Shown here piece by piece: positions 7,422-16,155 of a stretch of DNA of 64,000 nucleotides. The stretch comes from Acidobacteriota bacterium (GTDB taxonomy: Bacteria > Acidobacteriota > Vicinamibacteria > Vicinamibacterales > UBA2999). Position numbers and translations under genes: made by a program. The notes below the pieces were generated by a model, which searched no databases, was not told the origin of the DNA, and was given only the letters and a program-made list of their open reading frames with translations. How positions within the stretch are numbered: the stretch's first letter is position 1; each line of letters begins with the position of its first letter. Where the stretch lies: the NCBI GenBank assembly GCA_016789705.1, contig JAEUQR010000083.1, forward strand, positions 1 to 64,000. The letters are read 5' to 3'.

Positions 7422-9113
7422 TTACTTGCCGGCGGCGCCGCCGTCGGGGGCGCGCCCGTCCACGCCGCCCTCGAGGATGCCGTCCTTGCCGACGACGATG
7501 ACCTCGGCCACGCCCTGGCCGCCGGCTTCGGCCACCGTGTGGCCCATCGCCTTCAGCTTCGCGATCGTGTCAGCCGAGAAGCCGTAACGTTCCATGCTCA
7601 GCCGATCCGGCAGCCACTGGTGGTGTAGGCGGCCGGCGTCCACGGCTTCCTGCGCGTTCATGCCGTAGTCCACCACGTTCAGGATCGTCGTGAGCACGGT
7701 GTTGATGATGGTGCGGCCGCCGGGTGAGCCGGTGACCATGAAGAGCTTGCCGTCCTTCGCGAGGATGGTGGGCGCCATGCTCGACAGCATGCGCTTGCCG
7801 GGCAGCGCGAGATTCGGCTTCGTGCCGATGTTGCCGCGCTCGTCGGTCATCTCGGGCGCCGAGTTGAAGTCGCCCATCTCGTTGTTGAGCAGGAAGCCGG
7901 CGCCCGGCACGACGATCCGTGAGCCGTAGCCGTACTCGAGCGTGTAGGTGAGCGACACGGCGTTCTGCTTGCCGTCCACGACCGACAGGTGCGTCGTTTC
8001 CTGCGACTCGGTCGGCCATGAGAACGTCGAGGGCGTCGAGACCGACGCCTTGTTCGGATTGATCGTCTTGCGGAGCTGCGTCGCGTAGTCCTTCGAGATG
8101 AGCTGCGCGATCGGGATGCCGCTGTTGAAGTCGGGATCGCCCAGATGCTGCGCGCGGTCGGCGAAGGCGCGCCGCATCGCTTCGGCCACGAGATGGATGT
8201 TCTGCGCCGAGCCGTAGCCGTTGGCCTTGAGGTCGAAGCCTTCGAGCACGTTCAGCATCTGGATGATGCCCATGCCGCCCGAACTCGGCGGGGCCATGCC
8301 GATGACCTCGTAGCCGCGATAGGTGCCCTTGAGCGGGGCCCGTTCCTTCGCGACGTACTTCTTCAGGTCGTCGCGGGTGATGAGGCCGCCGTTGGCCTTC
8401 ATCTCCTTCTCGATGAGTTCGGCGGTCTCGCCTTCGTAGAAGCCGGCGGGGCCCTTGTCCGCGATGCGCTGCAGCGACTTCGCCAGATCGGGCTGCTTCA
8501 GGATCTCGCCGGCCTTGTAGGCGACACCGTTCTTCGAGAACTGGGCCAGGGAGGCGGGGTACTTCCTGAACTCCGGAATCATCCGTTCGAGCGAGGCGGC
8601 GAGGCCTTCGCTGATTTCGAATCCATCCCGGGCCAGCGCCACGGCGGGCAGCACCAGATCCTTCCACGGCTTGCTGCCGAGCTTCTGGTGCGCCAGGTAG
8701 AGTCCGGCAACCGTGCCGGGCACGCCCACCGAGCGGTGCGAGTTGTGGTGGATGTCGAAGTCGTACTTGCCGTCCTTCATCCACATCGTGGGAGTGGCGC
8801 CGGCCGGCGCCATCTCGCGGAAGTCGAAGGTCGTGGCCGTGCCGTCGGCGCCGCGGTAGACGATGAAGCCGCCGCCGCCGATGTTTCCGGCCGTCGGGTG
8901 CGTGACGGCCAGCGCGAGCGCCGTGGCCACGGCGCCGTCGATGGCGTTGCCGCCCTCGCGCACGATCTTCCAGCCCACCTCCGAGGCGATGTCGCTCTGC
9001 GACACCACCATGCCCTGGCGGGCGCGGTAGGGCGTGTTGCCGGCGCTCAGTGAAATCGTCAGGGTGGCGACGGCCAGCGCCACGAGCGGGGTGGTGAATC
9101 GAGGCGTATGCAT
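7422..9113 (-). CDS. ggt: Gamma-glutamyltransferase
   Basis: This periplasmic enzyme cleaves and transfers gamma-glutamyl groups from glutathione and related peptides. The protein has 563 residues from ATG 9113, with a signal peptide (RFTTPLVALAVATLTISLSAG) and the start of the mature fold at GMVVSQSDIASEVG. The N-terminal nucleophile after autoprocessing is the Thr pair in ETTHLSVVD. Downstream, GSPGGRTIINT supplies the conserved Gly-Gly oxyanion region. The frame is open further upstream to 9284, but ATG 9113 has GGAG seven bases upstream and a good promoter beyond it. Divergent from the collagen-like gene. Confidence 0.93.
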   Translation of the reverse strand: MHTPRFTTPLVALAVATLTISLSAGNTPYRARQGMVVSQSDIASEVGWKIVREGGNAIDGAVATALALAVTHPTAGNIGGGGFIVYRGADGTATTFDFREMAPAGATPTMWMKDGKYDFDIHHNSHRSVGVPGTVAGLYLAHQKLGSKPWKDLVLPAVALARDGFEISEGLAASLERMIPEFRKYPASLAQFSKNGVAYKAGEILKQPDLAKSLQRIADKGPAGFYEGETAELIEKEMKANGGLITRDDLKKYVAKERAPLKGTYRGYEVIGMAPPSSGGMGIIQMLNVLEGFDLKANGYGSAQNIHLVAEAMRRAFADRAQHLGDPDFNSGIPIAQLISKDYATQLRKTINPNKASVSTPSTFSWPTESQETTHLSVVDGKQNAVSLTYTLEYGYGSRIVVPGAGFLLNNEMGDFNSAPEMTDERGNIGTKPNLALPGKRMLSSMAPTILAKDGKLFMVTGSPGGRTIINTVLTTILNVVDYGMNAQEAVDAGRLHHQWLPDRLSMERYGFSADTIAKLKAMGHTVAEAGGQGVAEVIVVGKDGILEGGVDGRAPDGGAAGK

Positions 9114-9137
9114 GTCAGGTCTCCGGAGCATCCGACG

Positions 9138-9166
9138 ACGATAGGGGAGCGCCTGCGGCCAGTCAA
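9138..9166 (-). promoter_or_regulatory. Sigma-70 type promoter of ggt
   Basis: On the minus strand TTGACT (9166-9161), 17 bases, then TATCGT (9143-9138). The predicted start near 9131 leaves a short leader containing the ribosome site of ggt. Confidence 0.55.
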
Positions 9167-9240
9167 GGCGGCTGTCGGACCGAGGCGCCGGCTCGTAGTG
9201 TCGGGCTCGATGGCGTAGACTCGATGCCCAGGGAGGCAAC

Positions 9241-10284
9241 ATGCGAAGTGACTCGATGTGCCGCTGGTGCGCGCGGACCGTCACCGGGCTCCTGGTCGCC
9301 AGCGCGGTACTCGCGGGGCCGGTCGGGGTGCTGGCTCAGCCAGCGGCGCAGCTCACGCTGTCGACGACGGTCGTGACGCCGGGGCAGGCCGTGACGGCGA
9401 CGGTCACCGGAGGGCCCGGACAGAACTTCGCGTTGCTCGGCAGCACGACGGGCGCGGGGCTGGCGCATGCCGGCGTGTCGCTGGCGGTCGGCACCGACTT
9501 CGCGATCCTCGCCCTGGGGACGATTCCTCCGTCGGGGAACGCCACCGTGTCGGTGGCTCCGCCGTTCCTCCTGACGACACTCGACCGCTATTACCTCCAG
9601 GCCGTGACGTCCCCATCCGCGGCGTTCGCGCCGCTGGCGGCGTCGACGGGCGCCGTCATCCGCAACGGGGATCTCGTGTCGGGCCTCACCGGCCCGCCGG
9701 GGCCCGCCGGGCCTGAGGGTGCGGTCGGACCCGCCGGGCCAGCCGGGCCGTCAGGGCCTCCCGGCCCACAGGGGGCCCCGGGACCTCCCGGTGCCACGGG
9801 GCCTGCCGGACCGACCGGAGCGACGGGGCCGTCGGGGACCACCGGCCAGTCGGCAAGCGCCGCGTTCGGGTCCAGTGCCCTCACGATCACGCCAACGACG
9901 ATCACGCAGACACTGATTCCAGGGCTCACGCAGACCATCACGGTACCGTCAGGCGCGTCGGTCTACGTGTCGAGCGTCGGCAGCCTGCAGACGGCGTCCG
10001 CCACCGCGAGCGCCCTCAGCGCCGTGGATGTGTTCCTGGTGATCGACGGCACGATCGTGGCCAACGGCGGCTATCAGCGAGTCGTGGCCATGAACACGGC
10101 GAGTGGTTCGTCGGTCCCGGCGTCGTGGAGCCTGTCCCAGGTTGTTGCGCTCTCCGCTGGTTCGCACACGATCGCCGTCCGGGCCGTCGGCGTCAATCTG
10201 GGCGGGGCGGTCGACGCCACGGTCAGTGGCAACAACACCTCGCCGAATCAGGGCACGCTGAACGTCGTCATCATTCGGCAATGA
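9241..10284 (+). CDS. Secreted collagen-like repeat protein
   Basis: This 347-residue protein starts at an ATG with GGAGG five bases upstream. It has a signal peptide ([21 protein letters not shown]), a beta-rich N-terminal domain of about 120 residues, a Gly-X-Y stretch (residues 148-201, about 18 triplets such as GPP, GPA, GAT) and a Thr/Ser-rich beta C-terminal domain of about 145 residues. Bacterial collagen-like proteins form trimeric stalks at the cell surface, and the C-terminal domain may be the head or trimerisation unit. No LPXTG, TPR or catalytic motif is seen. A TAGACT box 22 bases before the ribosome-site region may be its -10 element. Confidence 0.85.
   Translation: MRSDSMCRWCARTVTGLLVASAVLAGPVGVLAQPAAQLTLSTTVVTPGQAVTATVTGGPGQNFALLGSTTGAGLAHAGVSLAVGTDFAILALGTIPPSGNATVSVAPPFLLTTLDRYYLQAVTSPSAAFAPLAASTGAVIRNGDLVSGLTGPPGPAGPEGAVGPAGPAGPSGPPGPQGAPGPPGATGPAGPTGATGPSGTTGQSASAAFGSSALTITPTTITQTLIPGLTQTITVPSGASVYVSSVGSLQTASATASALSAVDVFLVIDGTIVANGGYQRVVAMNTASGSSVPASWSLSQVVALSAGSHTIAVRAVGVNLGGAVDATVSGNNTSPNQGTLNVVIIRQ
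9682..9843 (+). repeat. Gly-X-Y collagen repeat region
   Basis: About 18 consecutive codon triplets begin with Gly, mostly GPX or GAX. DNA here is dominated by GGGCC/CCGGG words, so the length may vary by slippage between strains. Confidence 0.9.
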
Positions 10285-10333
10285 GGCGCGGGGGGCCAGC
10301 ACCCTTCGCGGTGCGGTGTGCCCCCGGCGCAGC

Positions 10334-10504
10334 TCAGAGCCCCGGCTTCCGCCGCGCGAAGATGAGCGTGAGGATGGCGAGCAGGATTTCGTCGATGAAC
10401 GGCACGAAGTCCGGAATCACCAGATCGAGCCCGAGCAGCGCCGCGGCCAGAAGGAACAGCCGCGGCGTCGCCAGCCGTGCGAGGAACTGCGATATCAGTG
10501 ACAT
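10334..10504 (-). CDS. Small membrane protein, DUF6116-like (56 aa)
   Basis: ATG at 10504 opens a 56-residue protein: MSLISQFLARLATPRLFLLA, a hydrophobic segment, then LDLVIPDFVPFIDEILLAIL and a basic end (RRKPGL). The pattern LVIPDF-PFIDEILL is typical of the DUF6116 family of short inner-membrane proteins of unknown function. It has two hydrophobic segments, with charged residues only at the ends. It is convergent with the collagen-like gene (50 bases between stops). Upstream is a 110-base repeat-rich stretch and no strong ribosome site. Confidence 0.75.
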   Translation of the reverse strand: MSLISQFLARLATPRLFLLAAALLGLDLVIPDFVPFIDEILLAILTLIFARRKPGL

Positions 10505-10524
10505 GGCATCTCGTGATGTGGCGT

Positions 10525-10624
10525 CCGCGTGATCTGGTGATCGGAGTCTCGCACCGGGTGATCTGGTGATCTGACGATCCGGATGCCCCAGTCCCTGGCC
10601 CCTGGTCCCTAGTCCCTAGTCCCT
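10525..10624. repeat. Low-complexity intergenic repeats (GTGATCTG and CCCTAGT units)
   Basis: Two copies of TGATCTGGTGATC are followed by a run of CCCAGT/CCCTGG/CCCTAGT units. The TAG stop of the rhodanese gene lies inside the last units. The same CCCNAGTC family occurs at 7385-7415, 27672-27720, 27790-27815 and 56082-56108. Confidence 0.7.
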
Positions 10625-11506
10625 GTTCTTGATGGGCGTGTCGTCGCGGTTGCCCCACTCTTCCCACGCGCCGTAGTAGTTCCGGAGCTTCGTGAGGTCG
10701 TGGCCGAGGAGCGCCAGCGTCCACAGGTCGTAGCTGGCGCGCATGCCGATCTGGCAGTAGACGATGACCGCGTCGTGCTTGCCCACGCCCTTGTCGCGCC
10801 AGATGCGTTCCAGCTCGGCGGCCGGCTTGACGGTGCGGGCGGTCGCGTCGAGCAGGTCTTCCCAGTAGACCGGAATCGACGACTCGATGAAGCCGCCGCG
10901 TTTGATGTTCCGCAGATCCCTGCCGTCGATCTCGTTCTGCGTGCGCGCGTCGATGAGCCTGACGGCGCGGTTGTTGATCGCCGCCTTCACGTCGTCGGCC
11001 GTGGCCACGCCGATCGTGCCGGCCTTCACGGTGAATGTCGCGGCCGCCGGGCGCGAGGCGGCGGTGGTCGTTGCGCGCTTGTCGGCCGTCCATTTCGCCC
11101 AGCCGCCGTCGAGCAGCGCCACGTTGCTGTGGCCGTAGTGGTTGAGAATCCACCACAGACGGGCGGCGTAGAGCCCGCCGCGTTCGTCGTAGGCGATGAC
11201 GCGCGTGGTGTTCGAGATGCCGAGGCGCCCCATGAGCGCGGCGAACTCCTGCGGCGTCGGCAGGAACGTGGGCGGCGCCTTCGGATTGCGGATGACGTTG
11301 TTGTCGAGCCAGACGGCGTTCGGGATGTGTCCCTCGTCGAAGCCGCGCGGGCGCAGATCCACCACGCGGGTATCCGGCGCGAAGAGGTTGACCTCGAGCC
11401 ATGCGGGGGCCACCAGCAACTCGGGCCTCGCGTACGACGACGTCTGGGCCGACGCGGGCAGGGCGGCGACGAGCAGCAGGGCGGGCAGCCAGCGGAGCAT
11501 ACGCAT
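10616..11506 (-). CDS. Exported thiosulfate/3-mercaptopyruvate sulfurtransferase (two rhodanese domains)
   Basis: This 296-residue protein has a signal peptide (MRMLRWLPALLLVAALPASA) and two rhodanese domains, about residues 30-140 and 165-290. The second carries the catalytic loop VYCQIGMRAS, with the Cys nucleophile in a CxxGxR loop; the first lacks a Cys there. It would transfer sulfane sulfur in the periplasm. Two in-frame ATGs (11506 and 11500) are possible starts. TACAAT lies only six bases before ATG 11506 with no ribosome site, favouring leaderless translation. Its stop codon is inside an intergenic repeat. Confidence 0.87.
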   Translation of the reverse strand: MRMLRWLPALLLVAALPASAQTSSYARPELLVAPAWLEVNLFAPDTRVVDLRPRGFDEGHIPNAVWLDNNVIRNPKAPPTFLPTPQEFAALMGRLGISNTTRVIAYDERGGLYAARLWWILNHYGHSNVALLDGGWAKWTADKRATTTAASRPAAATFTVKAGTIGVATADDVKAAINNRAVRLIDARTQNEIDGRDLRNIKRGGFIESSIPVYWEDLLDATARTVKPAAELERIWRDKGVGKHDAVIVYCQIGMRASYDLWTLALLGHDLTKLRNYYGAWEEWGNRDDTPIKNRD

Positions 11507-11512
11507 GCGCGT

Positions 11513-11518
11513 ATTGTA
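11513..11518 (-). promoter_or_regulatory. Candidate -10 box (TACAAT) of the rhodanese gene
   Basis: TACAAT on the minus strand ends six bases before ATG 11506. The expected transcript would begin at or next to the start codon. Confidence 0.45.
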
Positions 11519-11549
11519 TCGGCTCACCCGGGCGCGGCCGCGCCGCTCG

Positions 11550-12410
11550 TCACCAGTGGCGGATGACGGTGGTGTCCTCCCCCCAGCCGGCCACCGGCGG
11601 CGGCGCCGGCAGGATCGGCCGCAGGTAGTCGTCCACGGTCTTCGTCTGCTGCCACTGCGCCGGATAGCCGAGCGAGACTTCCTCGAAGCGCACGCCGGCG
11701 CGCCAGCGCGTGCTGCGCATGTGCAGGTGGCCGGACACGACGACGTCGGCCCTGTAGCGCTTGTGCCAGTCGGATGTCCTCGTGGTGCCGCACCAGATCG
11801 TGAAGCGCGGAATCCGCGGCAGGACCGCGAGGTCGGGCCGGAGCGGGAAGTGGTTCACGAGGATGAGGCGCGTCTCGTCGTCGAGCGCGTCGAGGCGCGC
11901 TTCGGTCAGGGCCACCCGCGCCGCGCACCACGCGCCGCGCGAGGCGTGCGGCGACGGGGCGAGCAGCAGCTCGTCGGCGCACTGCACCTTCGTCTCGGCG
12001 GCCCACGCCACGGCCTCATCCGCCGAGAGGCCGGGCGGGCCGAACGAGTAGTCGTAGAGCGTGAAGCAGGGCGCGATCGCGTGGCCGGTCTCGGGCCACA
12101 CCACGAACGAATCTTCGGGCGTCACCACGCCCCGCTCACGGCAGGCCTCGACCAGGCGCGCATAGTGCGTCTCGCCGCGGCGGCTCTCGGGCCACTGCCG
12201 CGGCGTCCAGAGGTCGTGATTGCCCGGCGTCCAGATGACCTTCGCGAAGCGGCGGGTGACCACGTCGAGCACGAGCGTGAGCTGCGCCAGCGTGTCGCCG
12301 GTATCGCCGGCGAGGATCAGCCAGTCGTCGCCGTGGTCGGTCATCGCCTCGACGGCCGCGCGGTTCACCTCGAACCCGACGTGGAGGTCGCTGATGGCCC
12401 AGAGCCTCAC
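11550..12410 (-). CDS. Calcineurin-like metallophosphoesterase
   Basis: This 286-residue cytoplasmic protein shows the full two-metal phosphoesterase motif set in order: SDLHVG near residue 6, LAGDTGD, GNHDLW, VNHFPL, and GHLHMRS. The start is a GTG whose TGA overlap (GTGA) with the upstream phosphopantetheinyl transferase indicates translational coupling; the frame is open further upstream, but that extension lies inside the other gene and is Arg-rich. The substrate is unknown. The pairing with a carrier-protein-activating enzyme is seen in the sequence but its meaning is not clear. Confidence 0.88.
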   Translation of the reverse strand: MRLWAISDLHVGFEVNRAAVEAMTDHGDDWLILAGDTGDTLAQLTLVLDVVTRRFAKVIWTPGNHDLWTPRQWPESRRGETHYARLVEACRERGVVTPEDSFVVWPETGHAIAPCFTLYDYSFGPPGLSADEAVAWAAETKVQCADELLLAPSPHASRGAWCAARVALTEARLDALDDETRLILVNHFPLRPDLAVLPRIPRFTIWCGTTRTSDWHKRYRADVVVSGHLHMRSTRWRAGVRFEEVSLGYPAQWQQTKTVDDYLRPILPAPPPVAGWGEDTTVIRHW

Positions 12411-13147
12411 GCGACCAGCGCCTCCGGCGATGTGTCGGTAAGCGTCACGGCGAGGGCGTGGTCGGTGTCGTCGCGGGTCACAGCGAGCGCGAGGCGATGC
12501 ACGTCGGTGGGCCACGCCTGCCAGAACTGCCAGCGCTCCGGGCGGTCGTCGAAGCCGTCGACGAACCGGATCGCGGGCGCCGCAGGGGGCGCCAGCGTGA
12601 AGGCGAAGTCGGCGAGCGGGATCGCCAGCCCCATGCCGCGCGCCTTGATGTACGCCTCCTTGAGTGTCCAGTAGTCGAAGAAGGCGCGCGCCTGCGTGTC
12701 GACCGGCAGCGCGCGCAGGTCGCGCACTTCGTCCGGTGCGAAGAACCGACCGGCGACGTCCTCGCGCAGCACGCGGTCCACGCGTTCCACGTCCACGCCG
12801 ACGAGGCGGCCGCGCGTCACTGCAAGCGCAACGAGGCCGCTTGTGTGCGAGAGGTTGAAGGCGACCCCGGGCACACCGGCCTGCGCCGGCACGACGAAGG
12901 GGCAGCCGTGGGCGTTGGTCTCGAAGCGCCAGTCGCGCGGCGCGGTCGGTCCGTAGGCCGAGAGCGTCGTGCGCACGAGCGCGCGGGCGATGACGAAGGT
13001 GTCGTGGTCCACGGCGCGCACGAAGCGGGCGGCGCGCGCCAGCTCCTCGCCGGTGAGCAACGTCGAGAGCGTGGCGACGAGGCCGGCGCCGACGCCGGCC
13101 GTGCGCACGGTGAAGACGTCGACGGCGGGAGGGGCGGTGGAGGCCAT
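12407..13147 (-). CDS. 4'-phosphopantetheinyl transferase, Sfp type
   Basis: The enzyme moves phosphopantetheine from CoA to a Ser of acyl or peptidyl carrier proteins. The Sfp signatures are present: NLSHTSG, GVDVE (Mg-binding) and WTLKEAYIKARGMGL. Length is 246 residues from the ATG at 13147. An ATG at 13168 would add seven residues, but a GATAAT box (minus strand, 13172-13167) overlaps that codon and GGAG precedes 13147, so the shorter form is preferred. The stop overlaps the GTG of the phosphoesterase. No polyketide or peptide synthase genes are in the window, so its carrier partner is elsewhere. Confidence 0.9.
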   Translation of the reverse strand: MASTAPPAVDVFTVRTAGVGAGLVATLSTLLTGEELARAARFVRAVDHDTFVIARALVRTTLSAYGPTAPRDWRFETNAHGCPFVVPAQAGVPGVAFNLSHTSGLVALAVTRGRLVGVDVERVDRVLREDVAGRFFAPDEVRDLRALPVDTQARAFFDYWTLKEAYIKARGMGLAIPLADFAFTLAPPAAPAIRFVDGFDDRPERWQFWQAWPTDVHRLALAVTRDDTDHALAVTLTDTSPEALVA

Positions 13148-13190
13148 GCGTGCGGGGGCTCCGGTCATTATCCCCGAGCCGCGTCGCGGC

Positions 13191-13787
13191 TCAGGACGCC
13201 GTCCGCCGCGCGTGCCACAGATAGAGCCCGGCGGCGAGCGCGGTGACGGCGCCGACGACGGCCAGCGCCAGCATCGGACCGTACCGCTCGAACGCCCGCA
13301 CCGCCTCGTCGCGATAGGCGGCGGCGAGGCCCGCCTCGATGGCGTGACGCGACCCGCGGCCGACGACGAGCGCGGTCACGAGACGCCAGGGCGCGTAGGC
13401 GGTGGCGCCGGCGAGCAGCACGAAGATCTTGAGCGGCATCGGCGGCGGCACGAAGGCCGGCCCGGCGATGGCGACGAACGCGCTGCGCTTGTACCAGGCC
13501 ACGGCGCCAGACGCGCGCGGTCCGGAGAGCCGGCGTCCGAGGAAGGCCTCGCCACCGCGTCTGGCGACCAGATACAGCGGCCACGAGCCCGCCACCACGC
13601 CGGCCGCGCCCATCGCCGCGTAGTACCACCACCAGGCGGGATGCTGGATCGTGAGGTACATCACCAGGGCATCGGTGGCGTTCGGCAGCGCCATCACGCT
13701 CGAATCGAGCACGGCCACGACGAACACGCCGAGGCCGCCGGCGCTGTCGGCCCACACGCGCACGGCCTGCACGATCTCCGCGAGCAT
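13191..13787 (-). CDS. DedA/VTT-family membrane protein
   Basis: This 198-residue protein has four or more hydrophobic segments and the VTT-domain pattern: [14 protein letters not shown] near the N-terminus, [20 protein letters not shown] in the middle, and the re-entrant-like [19 protein letters not shown]. Members of this family act in the inner membrane as lipid scramblases or flippases. The chosen start is ATG 13787; the frame extends to 13859, but a TACAAT box (13801-13796) lies eight bases before 13787. It is divergent from glpF. Confidence 0.8.
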   Translation of the reverse strand: MLAEIVQAVRVWADSAGGLGVFVVAVLDSSVMALPNATDALVMYLTIQHPAWWWYYAAMGAAGVVAGSWPLYLVARRGGEAFLGRRLSGPRASGAVAWYKRSAFVAIAGPAFVPPPMPLKIFVLLAGATAYAPWRLVTALVVGRGSRHAIEAGLAAAYRDEAVRAFERYGPMLALAVVGAVTALAAGLYLWHARRTAS

Positions 13788-13795
13788 CTCCGCAC

Positions 13796-13801
13796 ATTGT
13801 A
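13796..13801 (-). promoter_or_regulatory. Candidate -10 box (TACAAT) of the VTT gene
   Basis: TACAAT on the minus strand, eight bases before ATG 13787. Confidence 0.4.
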
Positions 13802-13809
13802 CCGTTCGC

Positions 13810-13827
13810 CGCCCGCCGCGGCGGGCG
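13810..13827. promoter_or_regulatory. 18-bp perfect palindrome between the VTT gene and glpF
   Basis: CGCCCGCCG followed at once by its reverse complement CGGCGGGCG. It sits between the two divergent -10 boxes (13796-13801 and 13857-13862), a natural place for an operator. No regulator gene is adjacent, so the binder is unknown. Confidence 0.4.
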
Positions 13828-13856
13828 ATGGCCTTCCCGCGGTGCGCCGTCGCTGC

Positions 13857-13862
13857 CATAAT
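13857..13862 (+). promoter_or_regulatory. Candidate -10 box (CATAAT) of glpFK
   Basis: CATAAT ends eight bases before the glpF ATG; no ribosome site lies between. Confidence 0.4.
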
Positions 13863-13870
13863 GCGCGCCT

Positions 13871-14650
13871 ATGTCACGTGGACTCATCCGGGAAGTGGCC
13901 GCGGAATTCCTCGGCACGTTCGTGCTCATCGCCTTCGGCGTGGGCGTCGTCGCGCAGGGCGTGCTGAGCGCCAATGCCAATGGCAGCTATCTCGCCATCA
14001 ACCTCGGCTGGGGCATCGCCGTGATGCTCGGCGTGCTCGTCGCCGGCGGCGTCTCCGGCGCGCACCTGAACCCGGCCGTCACGATCGCGCTCGCCGTGCA
14101 TCGCGGCCTGCCGTGGGGCAAGGTCGCGCCGTATGTCGTCGCGCAGACCGTCGGGGCCTTCGCCGGCGCGGCACTGGTCTATGTCACCTACCGCGAGGCC
14201 TTCACGGCGTTCGATGCCGGTGTGCGGCAGATTGCCGGCGCGCAGGGCACCGCGGGCATCTTCGCCACCTATCCGCAGCCATTCCTGTCGCTCGCCGGCG
14301 GTCTGGTCGATCAGATCGTCGGCACGGCGTTGCTCGTCATCGGCGTCTTCGCCATCGGCGACGGGAAGAACGTGGCGGCCCCGTCGTGGACGGGCCCGCT
14401 GCTCGTCGGACTGCTCGTCATCGGCATCGGGGTCGCGTTCGGCTTCAACGCCGGCTACGCCATCAACCCGGCGCGCGACTTCGGCCCCCGGCTCTTCACG
14501 GCGGTGGCGGGCTGGGGCGGCGGGGTCTTCACCGCCAACGGCGGCTGGTGGTGGGTGCCGATTGCCGGCCCGATTGCCGGAGCGATTGCCGGCGGCGCCG
14601 TCTACGATCTCTGCATCACGCGGCTCCATCCCGCGGGGAGTGCCCGATGA
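13871..14650 (+). CDS. glpF: Glycerol uptake facilitator (aquaglyceroporin)
   Basis: This 259-residue inner-membrane channel admits glycerol by facilitated diffusion. Six hydrophobic segments are visible with both NPA boxes: [13 protein letters not shown] (about residue 68) and [13 protein letters not shown] (about residue 204). The Asp after the second NPAR is typical of glycerol-conducting members. It overlaps glpK by four bases (ATGA), so uptake and phosphorylation are coupled. No glpD or glpR is next to the pair. Confidence 0.95.
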   Translation: MSRGLIREVAAEFLGTFVLIAFGVGVVAQGVLSANANGSYLAINLGWGIAVMLGVLVAGGVSGAHLNPAVTIALAVHRGLPWGKVAPYVVAQTVGAFAGAALVYVTYREAFTAFDAGVRQIAGAQGTAGIFATYPQPFLSLAGGLVDQIVGTALLVIGVFAIGDGKNVAAPSWTGPLLVGLLVIGIGVAFGFNAGYAINPARDFGPRLFTAVAGWGGGVFTANGGWWWVPIAGPIAGAIAGGAVYDLCITRLHPAGSAR

Positions 14651-16140
14651 GCCGCCATGTGCTCGCCCTCGACCAGGGCACGACGTCCAGCCGCGCGATC
14701 GTCTTCGACCGCGGCGGCCGCGCCGTCGCCACGGCGCAACAGGAGTTTCCACAGCTGTTCCCGCAGCCGGGCCACGTCGACCACGACCCGGAGGACATCT
14801 GGCGCACGCAGCTGCAGACGGCGCGCGACGCGATGGCCCGGGCTGGCGTGAGCGCTGGCGACATCGCCGCCATCGGCGTGACCAACCAGCGCGAGACGAC
14901 CGTGCTCTGGGAACGCGCCACCGGCCGGCCCGTGGCGAACGCGATCGTCTGGCAGAGTCGCGTGACGGCCGGCCTCTGCGATCGCCTGAAGGCGACCGGC
15001 CACGAACCCACGGTGCGCGCCCGCACGGGACTGGTGCTCGATGCCTACTTCTCGGCGTCGAAGATCAAACACCTGCTCGACACGACCGACGGACTGCGCG
15101 CCCGGGCTGCCCGTGGCGAGGTGCTCTTCGGCACCGTTGACAGCTTCCTCATCTGGCGGCTCACCGGCGGCCGCGTGCACGTGACCGACGAGAGCAACGC
15201 AAGCCGCACGCTGCTCTACAACATCCACCAGCGCCGCTGGGACGACGACCTGCTGGCGCTCTTCGACGTGCCCCGCCAGATGTTGCCCGAGGTGCGGGCG
15301 AGCAGCGAGGTCTACGGCGAGACGGCGGCCGAGCTCTTCGGCGCGCCGATCCCGATTGCCGGCGCCGCCGGCGACCAGCAGGCCGCGCTCTTCGGCCAGG
15401 CGTGTTTCGGGCCCGGCGAAGCGAAGAACACCTACGGGACCGGTTGCTTCATGCTGCTCAACACCGGCGATCGCCTGGTGGCCTCGCAGAAGGGCCTGCT
15501 CACGACGGTGGCGTGGCGGCTCGGCGACCACACGACCTACGCGCTCGAAGGCTCGGTCTTCGTGGCGGGCGCGGCGGTGCAGTGGCTGCGCGACGGGCTG
15601 CGCGCCATCAGCACCTCGGCCGACGTCGAGCGGTTGATGCGCGAGGTGCCCGACAGCGGCGGCGTGTATCTCGTGCCCGCCTTCGTCGGACTCGGTGCCC
15701 CGTACTGGGATCCGCACGCGCGCGGCACGATCGTCGGCCTGACGCGCGACTCGCGCATCGAGCACATCGCCCGCGCCGCCGTGGACGCGATGGCCTACCA
15801 GACGCGCGACGTGCTCGAGGTGATGCAGGAGGAGGCCGGGCTCACGCTGCCGCATCTCAAGGTGGACGGCGGCGCGTCGGCCAACGCGATGCTGCTGCAG
15901 TTTCAGGCCGACCAGCTCGGCGTGCCGGTGCGCCGGCCGGTCGTGGCCGAAACGACGGCGCTCGGCGCGGCCTACCTCGCGGGCCTCGCCGTGGGGTACT
16001 GGGATGGCCTCGACGACGTGCGGCGCAACTGGGCGCTCGACCGCGAATTCTCGCCGGCGATGCCGGCCGAGGCGCGGACGCGCGGCTACGACGGCTGGAA
16101 GCGCGCCGTGCAGCGGTCGCTCGGCTGGGCGCAGGGCTGA
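14647..16140 (+). CDS. glpK: Glycerol kinase
   Basis: The enzyme phosphorylates glycerol with ATP to give sn-glycerol 3-phosphate. It has 497 residues, the normal family length. Diagnostic stretches are [16 protein letters not shown] at the N-terminus, [13 protein letters not shown], the FGGY-type [14 protein letters not shown], and [24 protein letters not shown]. The start ATG overlaps the glpF stop. It is convergent with the RNA methyltransferase, with six bases between stops. Confidence 0.96.
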   Translation: MSRHVLALDQGTTSSRAIVFDRGGRAVATAQQEFPQLFPQPGHVDHDPEDIWRTQLQTARDAMARAGVSAGDIAAIGVTNQRETTVLWERATGRPVANAIVWQSRVTAGLCDRLKATGHEPTVRARTGLVLDAYFSASKIKHLLDTTDGLRARAARGEVLFGTVDSFLIWRLTGGRVHVTDESNASRTLLYNIHQRRWDDDLLALFDVPRQMLPEVRASSEVYGETAAELFGAPIPIAGAAGDQQAALFGQACFGPGEAKNTYGTGCFMLLNTGDRLVASQKGLLTTVAWRLGDHTTYALEGSVFVAGAAVQWLRDGLRAISTSADVERLMREVPDSGGVYLVPAFVGLGAPYWDPHARGTIVGLTRDSRIEHIARAAVDAMAYQTRDVLEVMQEEAGLTLPHLKVDGGASANAMLLQFQADQLGVPVRRPVVAETTALGAAYLAGLAVGYWDGLDDVRRNWALDREFSPAMPAEARTRGYDGWKRAVQRSLGWAQG

Positions 16141-16155
16141 GGCGGTTCAGCCGCC
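16141..16155. terminator. Short hairpin between convergent glpK and RNA methyltransferase
   Basis: GGCGG, loop TTCAG, CCGCC. The stop codon of the methyltransferase is in the loop. There is no T-run. Confidence 0.3.

Noticed and set aside
9682-9843. Collagen codon repeat as a CRISPR or tandem DNA array
   Set aside because: The periodicity is nine bases and in frame with Gly-X-Y, with no spacer-repeat structure.
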